Shown: positions 8,377-16,330 of the stretch, one piece after another | Numbering within the stretch: the first letter of the stretch is position 1 | How the letters are laid out: every line of letters starts with the position of its first letter | Assembly: GCF_900129465.1 (NCBI RefSeq) | Contig: NZ_FSRA01000002.1 | Span: 1,736,001-1,800,000 of the forward strand | DNA: 64,000 nucleotides | Direction of reading: 5' to 3' | DNA from: Chitinophaga niabensis | GTDB taxonomy: Bacteria > Bacteroidota > Bacteroidia > Chitinophagales > Chitinophagaceae | The notes under the pieces: model-generated | Seen by the model: only the letters and a program-made list of their open reading frames with translations | The model's database searches: none | Told to the model about the DNA's origin: nothing | Program-made: the position numbers and the translations under genes

Positions 8377-9543
8377 ATGTTTTCTAGGATAACAACTGCT
8401 GTGGTTTGCATTTCTTCCCTATTCCTGGCTCAGAGCGCTGTTGCTCAGATCAATACAGACGACAGGGATGGGAGAGTAAATGCCATCAATACGGCCGTTC
8501 CTTTTTTACGCATTTCCCCAGATGCAAGAAGTGGTGCAATGGGTGATGTGGGAATAGCCCTCTCACCAGACGCCAATTCTGTTTACTGGAATCTTTCCAA
8601 ACTTCCATTCGCTCCTAAAAAGGCCGCTGTGGCCGTTACATATACCCCCTGGCTGAAAGAGCTGGTTAGTGATGTATTCCTCGCTCATCTGAGTGGTTAC
8701 ACCCAGATAGATGAATTTTCTTCCATTGGAGGTTCCTTACGTTATTTTTCTCTCGGTGACATTGAATTCAGGGATCTGGCCGGTGCCAACCAGGGAAATT
8801 TCCGTCCAAGGGAATTTGCCATAGACGCAGGTTATGCCCGCCGTTTAAGCAATCATTTCTCCCTGGCCGTTGCACTTCGTTACATTCACTCCAGCCTGGC
8901 TTCCGGCCTCACGCCAGAAAACCAGCCCATCCGTCCGGGTCGCGCAGCAGCAGCAGACCTTTCAGGATTCTATACCAAGGATTTTGAGAAAGACGATGGT
9001 CTTAAGAACACATTCAATTTCGGCTTTGCCATCACTAATATCGGTACCAAGATCTCTTACACGCAATCTGCACAGAAAGATTTCCTTCCCACTAACCTGG
9101 GCCTCGGTACTTCTTACACTTTCGGATTGGATGAATACAACAAGATCAGCCTGGCATTGGATATCAACAAACTCCTGGTACCCAGTCCAAAATCAGACAG
9201 TACCTATCCTAACAAAGGTGTGCTGGAAGGAATGTTCTCCTCTTTTGGTGATGCCCCCGGCGGATTTAAAGAAGAACTGCATGAGCTGATGTATTCCCTG
9301 GGTGCGGAATATTGGTACAACAACCAGTTTGCCGTAAGAGCAGGATACTACAATGAACATAAGACCAAGGGCAACCGCAAGTACTTCACTGCAGGCCTTG
9401 GTGTGAAATATGATATTTTCGGGCTTAATTTCTCCTACCTTGTACCCTCTGGTACAGGGATACAGAGAAATCCGCTGTCTAACACCCTCCGCTTCACCCT
9501 CACATTTGACCTGTCGCGCGATGACCGGGATGAAACGAATTAG
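8377..9543 (+). CDS. porV: Type IX secretion outer-membrane protein PorV
   Basis: The 388-residue protein has a signal peptide ending 'AQSAVAQ' and a beta-barrel pattern typical of PorV (LptO). The conserved N-terminal segment 'PFLRISPDARSGAMGDVGIA' and 'DANSVYWNLSKLPF' are hallmarks. The family is a FadL-like 14-strand barrel that shuttles T9SS cargo from the translocon to the PorU sortase. The C-terminal strand ends in alternating hydrophobic residues ('NTLRFTLTFDLS'). It follows porU directly and is closed by a strong hairpin. Confidence 0.93.
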   Translation: MFSRITTAVVCISSLFLAQSAVAQINTDDRDGRVNAINTAVPFLRISPDARSGAMGDVGIALSPDANSVYWNLSKLPFAPKKAAVAVTYTPWLKELVSDVFLAHLSGYTQIDEFSSIGGSLRYFSLGDIEFRDLAGANQGNFRPREFAIDAGYARRLSNHFSLAVALRYIHSSLASGLTPENQPIRPGRAAAADLSGFYTKDFEKDDGLKNTFNFGFAITNIGTKISYTQSAQKDFLPTNLGLGTSYTFGLDEYNKISLALDINKLLVPSPKSDSTYPNKGVLEGMFSSFGDAPGGFKEELHELMYSLGAEYWYNNQFAVRAGYYNEHKTKGNRKYFTAGLGVKYDIFGLNFSYLVPSGTGIQRNPLSNTLRFTLTFDLSRDDRDETN

Positions 9544-9548
9544 ATTAG

Positions 9549-9556
9549 TATCTTTG
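9549..9556 (+). promoter_or_regulatory. -7 element between porV and ispF
   Basis: TATCTTTG matches TAnnTTTG six bases after the porV stop codon. If it is used, transcription would begin just before the hairpin at 9578-9609, placing that hairpin in the ispF leader. No clear -33 element is visible. Confidence 0.3.
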
Positions 9557-9577
9557 CCATAACAGAATATAGATCTT

Positions 9578-9616
9578 AATAAATCCTCCGTTGCTAAGGA
9601 GGATTTATTATTTTAG
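9578..9616 (+). terminator. Hairpin after porV, before ispF
   Basis: AATAAATCCTCC (9578-9589) and GGAGGATTTATT (9598-9609) pair perfectly over 12 bp with an 8-base loop, followed by ATTTTAG. It is probably the porV terminator. It could also act as a leader hairpin for ispF. Confidence 0.75.
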
Positions 9617-9653
9617 CCTGTTCCCGCTGAGAAGGGATCACAACTTTAACATT

Positions 9654-10136
9654 ATGACCAAATTAAGGATTGGATTAGGGGTGGATTTTCACCAATTGGT
9701 ACCGGATCGTGACTTCTGGCTGGGTGGCATCTTAGTGCCACATCATAAAGGAGCGTTGGGCCACAGCGATGCAGACGTTTTATTACATGCTATCTGCGAT
9801 GCCCTGTTGGGTGCAGCCAGCCTTGGAGATATCGGCGTACATTTTCCCGATACGGATCAGGCTTACAAGAACATAGACAGTAAAATACTGCTGAGCCGCT
9901 GCCGCGAACTGATTGCAGAAAAAGGATATTTTGTGGTGAATGTAGATGCTTCACTGTGTTTACAGGCGCCCAAGATCAAACCCTATGTACCGCAAATGCA
10001 GGAAGTGATCGCACAGCTGTTGGGCGTTACCACTGAAGAAATATCCATCAAAGCTACCACCACGGAGAAATTAGGATTCGTAGGAAGGGAAGAAGGTGTG
10101 GTGGCTTATGCAACTGTACTGCTGGAAAAACAATAA
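9654..10136 (+). CDS. ispF: 2-C-methyl-D-erythritol 2,4-cyclodiphosphate synthase
   Basis: IspF converts CDP-methylerythritol phosphate to the cyclic diphosphate in the non-mevalonate isoprenoid pathway. The 160-residue protein has the usual length. It shows the zinc ligands in 'GLGVDFHQL' (Asp, His), the motif 'GHSDADVLLHAICDALLGA', the 'LGDIGVHFPDTD' loop and 'EISIKATTTEKLGFVGREEG' for CDP binding. The ATG at 9654 is chosen over an upstream TTG at 9591 because that TTG lies inside the porV hairpin and the extra 21 residues have no family counterpart. It is the first gene of a tight run with dut and two lipoprotein genes. Confidence 0.96.
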   Translation: MTKLRIGLGVDFHQLVPDRDFWLGGILVPHHKGALGHSDADVLLHAICDALLGAASLGDIGVHFPDTDQAYKNIDSKILLSRCRELIAEKGYFVVNVDASLCLQAPKIKPYVPQMQEVIAQLLGVTTEEISIKATTTEKLGFVGREEGVVAYATVLLEKQ

Positions 10137-10153
10137 CCGTTAACTTTGTTCAA

Positions 10154-10597
10154 ATGCATAGTATTCAAGTAAAGATCATCAACCGTTCAGAGAATCCGCT
10201 TCCTACATATGCTACGGCTGATGCAGCAGGGATGGACCTGCGTGCAAACCTGGAAGCCCCCATCACCATGCAGCCGCTGGAACGTACACTTGTTCCCACC
10301 GGCCTGTATATGGAACTGCCTTCAGGGTATGAAGCACAGATCCGTCCACGCAGCGGCCTCGCTATCAAACAAGGCCTCACACTGCTGAACACTCCCGGCA
10401 CGATTGATGCAGACTATAGAGGAGAGATCAAGATCATTATGATCAATCTTTCTAATGAACCACAAACCATCCAGCATGGAGACCGTATCGCACAAATGGT
10501 GGTAGCACCCTTTCTGCAGGCTAAGCTGGAAGAAGTGAAAGAATTAACCGATACAGAAAGAGGAACGGGTGGTTTCGGCCACACCGGAAAATCCTGA
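10154..10597 (+). CDS. dut: dUTP diphosphatase (dUTPase)
   Basis: The enzyme hydrolyses dUTP to dUMP and pyrophosphate, keeping uracil out of DNA and supplying thymidylate synthesis. All trimeric dUTPase motifs are present in 147 residues: 'AAGMDLRA' (I), 'PRSGLA' (II), 'LLNTPGTIDADYRGEI' (III), 'GDRIAQMV' (IV) and the C-terminal 'RGTGGFGHTG' (V). The ATG is only five bases after TAACTTTG (10141-10148), a -7-like box that would give a nearly leaderless transcript. It follows ispF by 17 bases and precedes the TPR lipoprotein gene by 2 bases, so it is probably co-transcribed. Confidence 0.96.
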   Translation: MHSIQVKIINRSENPLPTYATADAAGMDLRANLEAPITMQPLERTLVPTGLYMELPSGYEAQIRPRSGLAIKQGLTLLNTPGTIDADYRGEIKIIMINLSNEPQTIQHGDRIAQMVVAPFLQAKLEEVKELTDTERGTGGFGHTGKS

Positions 10598-10599
10598 TA

Positions 10600-12354
10600 A
10601 TGCGCATAGTCGTAATCGCTATAACAGTTGCAGTCGGCCTTTTAGCCGCAGCATGTGGAAGTCAGAAAAAAGTGACGATCACAGTGAATAGCGCTGTGCA
10701 ACAACAACTGCAGCAGGAAGTACTGGCGCAACGGGCAGACAGCCTGTTCTTTGCTGCTCAGCGCTCCAAAATGCTCGGCGATTATAAAACTGCCATTACG
10801 CAGTATTCAGACTACATCCGTTACAACCGCAACAACGCCACCGTATATTATGAGCTCAGCCGCCTCTTCACGGAAGTACGCAATCCCTCCTATGCATTAG
10901 GTTTTGCACGCCGTGCCGCAGCTATGGACACTACCAATAAATGGTTCCAGATGTCCCTCGCAGATGCATTCACCATGAATGAGATGTTCGACAGTGCTGC
11001 ATATATATACGACCGCCTTGTACGCCAAAGCCCCCTGGACGATGATCTGCTCTACAATAAAGGCATGTCCCTCTCCAAAGCAAAACGTTACTCAGAAGCA
11101 TTGCAGGTGTTCGACAGCCTGGAAAGCAGGGTGGGCGTAGTGGAAGAACTGGCTTATCAGAAACAACGCATCTTCCTCAGGCTGGATATGGTAGACAATG
11201 CGGCTAACGAGATCCGTAAGCTCATTGATCAACAACCCGGTGAACTGCGCTACTGGGTAATGCTCGCAGATACTTACGAAGCCAGCGAACGCATCCCTGA
11301 AGCCAAAGCCGTGTATGATACTATCCTCAAACAGGACCCTTATCATCCCCGTGCATTGATCGCTATGGCTAATTATGAGAAGAAGAATGGGAATGAACCA
11401 CAATACCGCGCACATCTTATCAAGGCATTCAGCAACCCGGATTATAGTATAGACGAAAAAGTATCCTTCGTATATCCTTACCTGCAAATGCTGGAAACAG
11501 ATACCTCCAAAAGAGAAGAAGGGATACTGCTCACACGCTTAATTGTAGAATCACATCCCAACGATCCCAAAGCATATGCCCTCAGAGCAGATATGTTCTC
11601 CCAGGCAGACCAGCCGGATAGTGCATTGGTGAATTATAACAGATCTATCCAACTGGACTCTACCCGTTTCAGCGTATGGTACCAGCTGATGTGGTTATAT
11701 TCCCGCCAGGATCGCTCTGATTCATTATTGCGTGTAAGCAACCACGTTATAGAACAGTTCCCGAAAGAATTCATGGGATATTACTTTAACGGACTGGCCA
11801 ACTATTTCAAACAACGATACGATGCGGCTATCACATCCCTCAATACCGCGCTGACCATTGGCGGAGAAAAGCGGTTCGTGGCAGACGTATATGCTTTATT
11901 GGGAGATGCCTATCATGCTACGGGCCTGCATGCCCGCAGCGACAGTAGCTATGATGTTGTACTCACCATGCGGCCCAGAGATCATATCGTAATGAATAAC
12001 TACAGTTTTTATCTCTCCATTAGAGGAGAAAGACTGGATAAAGCAGAACAGCTGAGCCGCCGTTCCCTGGAACTGAAGCCGGATAGTCCTACTTATATGG
12101 ACACCTACGCCTGGATCTTATTCAGGCTTGGTAAATACCAGCTGGCAAAAGAATGGATAGAGAAAGCCCTGCAAAATCCGGAAGCACAGCAGGACCCGGA
12201 TGTATTGGAACACTATGGAGATATCCTTTTCAACCTGAACGAAAAAGATAAAGCCGTACAATACTGGCAGCTGGCCAAAGCAAAAGGTGCTAATTCCATC
12301 GGCCTCGCCAGGAAAATAGCAGAGAAGCGTTACATCAAAAGTGTTGATCGTTGA
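10600..12354 (+). CDS. TPR-repeat lipoprotein
   Basis: This 584-residue protein starts with a lipoprotein signal ('TVAVGLLAAACGS', lipobox Cys at about 20). The rest is a long array of tetratricopeptide repeats, for example 'DYKTAITQYSDYIRYN', 'DSALVNYNRSIQLD', 'YDAAITSLNTALTIGG' and a final 'DKAVQYWQLAKAKG'. It probably sits in the periplasm attached to a membrane and scaffolds protein assemblies. It begins 2 bases after dut and is followed 23 bases on by the DUF4292 gene, an arrangement common in this phylum. The partner protein is unknown; a role in envelope or outer-membrane assembly is inferred from the neighbours. Confidence 0.85.
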   Translation: MRIVVIAITVAVGLLAAACGSQKKVTITVNSAVQQQLQQEVLAQRADSLFFAAQRSKMLGDYKTAITQYSDYIRYNRNNATVYYELSRLFTEVRNPSYALGFARRAAAMDTTNKWFQMSLADAFTMNEMFDSAAYIYDRLVRQSPLDDDLLYNKGMSLSKAKRYSEALQVFDSLESRVGVVEELAYQKQRIFLRLDMVDNAANEIRKLIDQQPGELRYWVMLADTYEASERIPEAKAVYDTILKQDPYHPRALIAMANYEKKNGNEPQYRAHLIKAFSNPDYSIDEKVSFVYPYLQMLETDTSKREEGILLTRLIVESHPNDPKAYALRADMFSQADQPDSALVNYNRSIQLDSTRFSVWYQLMWLYSRQDRSDSLLRVSNHVIEQFPKEFMGYYFNGLANYFKQRYDAAITSLNTALTIGGEKRFVADVYALLGDAYHATGLHARSDSSYDVVLTMRPRDHIVMNNYSFYLSIRGERLDKAEQLSRRSLELKPDSPTYMDTYAWILFRLGKYQLAKEWIEKALQNPEAQQDPDVLEHYGDILFNLNEKDKAVQYWQLAKAKGANSIGLARKIAEKRYIKSVDR

Positions 12355-12377
12355 GATCGAAAAAATTATACACGTAA

Positions 12378-13193
12378 ATGAAGCAGAAAGCAGTACTACA
12401 GATTGTTGCATGTTTGGTCAGCCTGGCATTGTTCTCCTGCCGATCTACCAAAATAACGCGCGCCACTTTCCCGTCAGACACAACGGCCAGGAGTACTGAT
12501 TCCCTCAGTAAGGAAAAAGAACTGGCACTGGCAAAAACGATCCTGGACAAGATCAAGGCCAACCGCATCCAATACAGATCATTTTCTGCCGAACTGAAAA
12601 TGGATTATGAAGATGATAAAGGCAAGAAAATGAATAACCTGGGTGTGAACATCCGCATGCAGTACGACAGTGTGATCTGGGTCCGCGTGGCTGGCCCGCT
12701 CAATGTAGAAGGCGCCCGCATCCTCATTACAAAAGACAGCATCAAGATCGTCAACAAGCTTGAAGGCACGGTTACCTTACGCAGCGCCGCCGAAGGCCAG
12801 GAACTCCTCAAACTTAAAATGGATTTCGCCACCCTGCAGGACCTGATCATCGGTAATGCCGTTTTTCTCTCTGATTCCATTTCCAACATTGTTACCACAC
12901 AATCCGTCATATCATTTGCCTCCTCGCAACCCGGCCTTACCAGTCTCTTCAACATTTTTGCAGACGATTACATCCTGCAGCAATGTAAGATCACCGAACC
13001 GGATGCAGGCCGTACAGGGGAACTCACCTATGGTGATTATAAAGTAGTGGATGGCCGGAAGATAGCCTTCCAGCGCAAGATCTATGTAGAGGATAAGAAT
13101 GTGGTGAAGGTGGCGCTGGACTTTAAGAAGATGGTATTCGACCAGCAGGAAAGCTTTCCGTTTCCTATCTCCCCCCGTTATACCCGGCAATAA
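12378..13193 (+). CDS. DUF4292 family lipoprotein
   Basis: The 271-residue product has a lipoprotein signal ('VSLALFSCRST'). A body with 'FSAELKMDYEDDKGKKMNNLGVNIRMQYDSVIWVRV' is typical of DUF4292, whose fold is thought to resemble LolA/LolB lipoprotein carriers. It is therefore a candidate outer-membrane lipoprotein-handling factor in Bacteroidota. The gene sits between the TPR lipoprotein and the EnvC-like gene, all on one strand with short gaps. The function in this phylum is not established, and the LolB-like idea is inference. Confidence 0.8.
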   Translation: MKQKAVLQIVACLVSLALFSCRSTKITRATFPSDTTARSTDSLSKEKELALAKTILDKIKANRIQYRSFSAELKMDYEDDKGKKMNNLGVNIRMQYDSVIWVRVAGPLNVEGARILITKDSIKIVNKLEGTVTLRSAAEGQELLKLKMDFATLQDLIIGNAVFLSDSISNIVTTQSVISFASSQPGLTSLFNIFADDYILQQCKITEPDAGRTGELTYGDYKVVDGRKIAFQRKIYVEDKNVVKVALDFKKMVFDQQESFPFPISPRYTRQ

Positions 13194-13238
13194 AACAATT
13201 TCGTAGTATATTTATCGTTATAATCACTAATCATCAAA

Positions 13239-14657
13239 ATGGTGCAATTGAAAAAGTTTATCCCTGTTTTATTGTTGGCTTTGGCCCTCATGCCGGCTGT
13301 GCTGCAAGCGCAAAGCAACCAACCTACGCGGGAAGAACTGGAGCGGCGGAAAAGGGAGTTGCAGAAAGAGATGGACGATGCCCAAAAACTGCTGAGCGAA
13401 ACTAAAAAGACCAGCAAGGAAAGTTTGGCGCAACTACGTGCATTGCGTAATAAGATAGATGTGCGTACCCGTTTGATCCGTAATATCAATGAAGAGATCA
13501 ACTTCATTAACGGAGATATCAACGCTGCACTGCGTGATGTAAAAACGCTGGAGAAAGACTTGGACACCCTCAAGCAACAATATGCCCAGCTGATCGTTGC
13601 CGCTTACAAGAACCGAAGTTCCTATGCTATGCTGAACTTCGTTTTCTCGGCAGACAGCTTCAACGAAGCCATTAAAAGGTATCAATACCTCAAACAATAC
13701 CGCGATTTCCGCCGTCGCCAGGCCGATAATATCCTGGTAACGCAGGAACAGCTCAAAACTAAAGTGAAGAACCTGGAAGACCAGCGCGTAAAACGTTCCT
13801 CTACCCTCAAAACAGAAGAAGAACAACGCCTCACCCTGGAAAAGGACAGGAAGGAAAAGGATGAGGTAGTATCCAAGCTCAAGGGCCGTGAAAAAGAATT
13901 ATTGGAAGACATCAACGAAAGGAAGAAAGCCCAGAAAAAAGTACAGGACGCTATCCGCCTCGTAATCCGGAAAGAAATTGAAGATGCCCGCCGTAAAGCG
14001 GAAGCAGAAGAACTGGCCCGCAAAAAAGCCGCCGATGCAGAAAGGAAACGCAGGGAAGATGAACGCAAACGCGCTATTGCAGCCGCCAATGAAGCCGCCA
14101 AAGCTAATGCAGCCAATAATAATCCAACAGTAGCCACCCCACCACCGCCTCCGCCACCGGCAGAAAAACCCGTAGTGGCAGAAAATAAACCATCCCGTGT
14201 ACTGAACGTGCTGGAAGCATCCCCGGAAGCTGCTGCATTATCCGATAACTTCGCCGCCAACAGGGGAAAACTCCCATGGCCTGTGGAATCCGGTCTCATC
14301 ATCGGCTATTTCGGTAAACAGAAGAATGCGGATATGGAGCGGATCACGGAAGAAAATGACGGTATGATCTTCGGCACCCGGAAAGGGGGCACCGTAAAAG
14401 CGGTATTTGATGGCGAAGTAAGAAAAGTATTCTCCATCCCCGGCGCGGGCTTCGTAGTAATGATCCTGCACGGTCAGTATTATACCAACTACGTAGGGTT
14501 GCAAACGCCTGCCGTAAAAATGGGCCAGAAAGTAAGAACTGGTCAATCTATTGGCACTGCACGTAACAATGAGGATGATTCAATGGGTGTAATAGAAGTG
14601 CAGGTGTTCAAAGGAGGAGCCTTACAAAATGCGAATCAATGGTTTAAACCAAGATAG
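13239..14657 (+). CDS. EnvC-like murein hydrolase activator (degenerate LytM domain)
   Basis: The 472-residue protein has a signal peptide ('ALMPAVLQAQS'), a long coiled coil (about 30-260, Lys/Glu/Arg rich), an Ala/Pro linker with 'PPPPPPPAEKP', and a C-terminal LytM/M23 fold. Active LytM enzymes bind zinc through H-x3-D and H-x-H. Here the first site reads 'NDGMIFGT' and the last 'IEVQVF', so those ligands are missing. This is the pattern of EnvC, which activates amidases at the division site rather than cutting peptidoglycan. It ends the ispF-dut-TPR-DUF4292 run and has a strong terminator. Confidence 0.85.
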   Translation: MVQLKKFIPVLLLALALMPAVLQAQSNQPTREELERRKRELQKEMDDAQKLLSETKKTSKESLAQLRALRNKIDVRTRLIRNINEEINFINGDINAALRDVKTLEKDLDTLKQQYAQLIVAAYKNRSSYAMLNFVFSADSFNEAIKRYQYLKQYRDFRRRQADNILVTQEQLKTKVKNLEDQRVKRSSTLKTEEEQRLTLEKDRKEKDEVVSKLKGREKELLEDINERKKAQKKVQDAIRLVIRKEIEDARRKAEAEELARKKAADAERKRREDERKRAIAAANEAAKANAANNNPTVATPPPPPPPAEKPVVAENKPSRVLNVLEASPEAAALSDNFAANRGKLPWPVESGLIIGYFGKQKNADMERITEENDGMIFGTRKGGTVKAVFDGEVRKVFSIPGAGFVVMILHGQYYTNYVGLQTPAVKMGQKVRTGQSIGTARNNEDDSMGVIEVQVFKGGALQNANQWFKPR

Positions 14658-14661
14658 AATT

Positions 14662-14697
14662 AAAAAGGGCAGCGATCACCGCTGCCCTTTTTGTTTA
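14662..14697. terminator. Bidirectional terminator between the EnvC-like gene and abiEii
   Basis: AAAAAGGGCAGCG / CGCTGCCCTTTTT form a strong stem with loop ATCAC, and A and T runs on the two sides allow termination on both strands. It is five bases after the EnvC-like stop and abuts the abiEii stop codon. Confidence 0.85.
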
Positions 14698-15546
14698 TAT
14701 GATTTTCATCTTTTTGACGAGTTCATGGAAGTAGGTTGCCCCCCAGATATCCAATACCCTTGGATCAGGTATAAAACGCCTGATGTCAGCTTTTACCATA
14801 TCAAAGTTAACAGCATCAATTTTAGCCTTTAATAATTCCCGCAGCTCATTTTCCGTTATGGTTTCTTTCTCCCAACTGCCGCTGTCTTTTGCTCTCAAAA
14901 GAAAGTGCTCCAGGTGCAAGGGATGCCCCTTTTGAATATACCATTCCATATCAAACCAGTCGCGACCCTTTACATTGTTTTTCCATTTGCGGAATAATAA
15001 GGCATGCATTTTTCCGGCAAAGAGGTTAGGTATGGTGAAGCATTTTACAAAAAATGAGAAAGGCTTTGTTAGTAATTTTTCTTCTGTTTGAAAACCCAGG
15101 GGAGGATGTGTGTCAACTTCAACCTTAATGATGATATTGGGTTTTTGCCCTAGTTCGATTGGGCCTATAACGTTTTCCAGCACCAATTCTTTCCAGATAG
15201 TTTCTGATTTTAAAAATGCAGATTCAATATTGTTCGGATTCACTTTTTGTTTTTCTCTCACAGAAACCATCATGCCTGCTGCTTCAAATTCAATAAGTAT
15301 AGCTTGCAGGTATTTATCCAATGAAAAGTCCGGATCAACTTTCAGAAGTGAAAAGTCAAGGTCTTCAGAATATCGGTTGAGACCATAAAATATTCGCAGA
15401 GCCGTGCCACCATAAAAAGCGGCTTTCTCAAAGAATCCGGCACGCTGCAGCCCGGCGAGCGCAATCTCCTGCATGATCTCGCGCAACGCAGATAATGCTT
15501 CAGCCTTATTTGCAGGCTTATAGCTGTCTAACCATTCTTTTATCAT
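14695..15546 (-). CDS. abiEii: AbiEii-family nucleotidyltransferase toxin
   Basis: This 283-residue protein belongs to the DNA polymerase beta-type nucleotidyltransferases of the AbiEii/AbiGii family. These are toxins of type IV toxin-antitoxin and phage abortive-infection systems. Motif I 'FYGGTALRIFYGLNRYSEDLDF' (residues 44-65) carries the two metal-binding Asp residues. 'IIIKVEVDTHPP' supplies a third acidic position, and 'ALLFRKWKNNVKGRDWFDMEWY' is the conserved motif IV. The start overlaps the antitoxin stop by four bases (ATGA), indicating translational coupling. Characterised relatives transfer nucleotides to tRNA or bind GTP; the target here is unknown. All motifs look intact. Confidence 0.88.
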   Translation of the reverse strand: MIKEWLDSYKPANKAEALSALREIMQEIALAGLQRAGFFEKAAFYGGTALRIFYGLNRYSEDLDFSLLKVDPDFSLDKYLQAILIEFEAAGMMVSVREKQKVNPNNIESAFLKSETIWKELVLENVIGPIELGQKPNIIIKVEVDTHPPLGFQTEEKLLTKPFSFFVKCFTIPNLFAGKMHALLFRKWKNNVKGRDWFDMEWYIQKGHPLHLEHFLLRAKDSGSWEKETITENELRELLKAKIDAVNFDMVKADIRRFIPDPRVLDIWGATYFHELVKKMKII

Positions 15547-16184
15547 AAGTTGTGAATTGTTTTAATAACGTGGGCAAGGCTTTCTTCTTTGGGTGAATCT
15601 TTAATCCATTCATCCATCATCGTGAGATTCATTTCTTTTAAACCATATTCATTCATCCGCAGGTCATCGAACAGATAATGCATAGCATCTCTTTTGCTGC
15701 GTATTTGCAATTTCTTTGTAGTAACAATTTTATCGAATAATGCCTTTTCCGGACAGGCCATCAATACACGTTGATTCGTTGATACTTCAACCTGCCGGAT
15801 ACCAAAACTGTAATAGGGAAATGGTAAATGGGCATAACTGAACCTGCCAATTAGCGTAAGAAATTCCCGCGAGGTTTTGAGTGTTACCGAAGTTATTTCA
15901 TATACGCGCTCTGGTATCAGTTCATAATAGGATAGTGCACTGTCTGTTGAAACATAACTGGGGCCCAGTAAATGATTAGCCAATAGGAATGGTTCAGGTT
16001 TCTTACGAATACCCAATGCATTGCCTGTTACATATAATCCTTTCTTTACGGGCATGAGTATCCCCTCTTCCACAAGAGAGTTGATCTTATCATTAGGCCG
16101 CTTATATTCCTTTAATATTGACACCAATAATTGATGCGTTAAAGGTTGCTCTGCATATGATCTGATGGCGTGCAAAATATCCAT
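15543..16184 (-). CDS. abiEi: AbiEi-family antitoxin / transcriptional repressor
   Basis: The 213-residue product has an N-terminal winged-helix region ('THQLLVSILKEYKRPNDKINSLVEEGILMPVKKGLYV') followed by the AbiEi C-terminal domain ('YVSTDSALSYYELIPE', 'VLMACPEKALFDKIV'). In type IV systems the antitoxin represses its own operon by binding inverted repeats and counteracts the toxin without stable complex formation. It is the first gene of the pair, with the toxin gene overlapping its end. Its upstream region contains two palindromes that are good operator candidates (16219-16268). Confidence 0.88.
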   Translation of the reverse strand: MDILHAIRSYAEQPLTHQLLVSILKEYKRPNDKINSLVEEGILMPVKKGLYVTGNALGIRKKPEPFLLANHLLGPSYVSTDSALSYYELIPERVYEITSVTLKTSREFLTLIGRFSYAHLPFPYYSFGIRQVEVSTNQRVLMACPEKALFDKIVTTKKLQIRSKRDAMHYLFDDLRMNEYGLKEMNLTMMDEWIKDSPKEESLAHVIKTIHNL

Positions 16185-16218
16185 AATGCATTGTTTTTTT
16201 ATGAATGAATAATCGGAA

Positions 16219-16268
16219 ATAATCGATTATCTACTCACAAAAATACAATTTTATCACTAAAATTGTAT
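16219..16268 (-). promoter_or_regulatory. abiE promoter with two palindromic operator candidates
   Basis: A minus-strand -7 element TATTTTTG lies at 16245-16238. Overlapping and upstream of it is a perfect 11-bp inverted repeat, ATACAATTTTA (16243-16253) / TAAAATTGTAT (16258-16268), with a 4-bp spacer. Downstream, around the expected start site, is the 12-bp palindrome ATAATCGATTAT (16219-16230), with a half-site ATAATCGG at 16209-16216. AbiEi proteins are known to repress through inverted repeats, so these are likely AbiEi sites. Confidence 0.55.
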
Positions 16269-16308
16269 AAAAAAAGCCAGATAATCGGTTTTTTCCGATT
16301 ATCTGGCT
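16269..16308 (-). terminator. Terminator of bshA
   Basis: AGCCAGATAATCGG (16275-16288) and CCGATTATCTGGCT (16295-16308) pair perfectly over 14 bp with a T6/A6 loop. The minus strand then runs into TTTTTT. It separates bshA from the abiE promoter, and its stem repeats the ATAATCGG half-site seen near abiEi. Confidence 0.85.
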
Positions 16309-16330
16309 ATAAAATTACAGGTATAATAGC

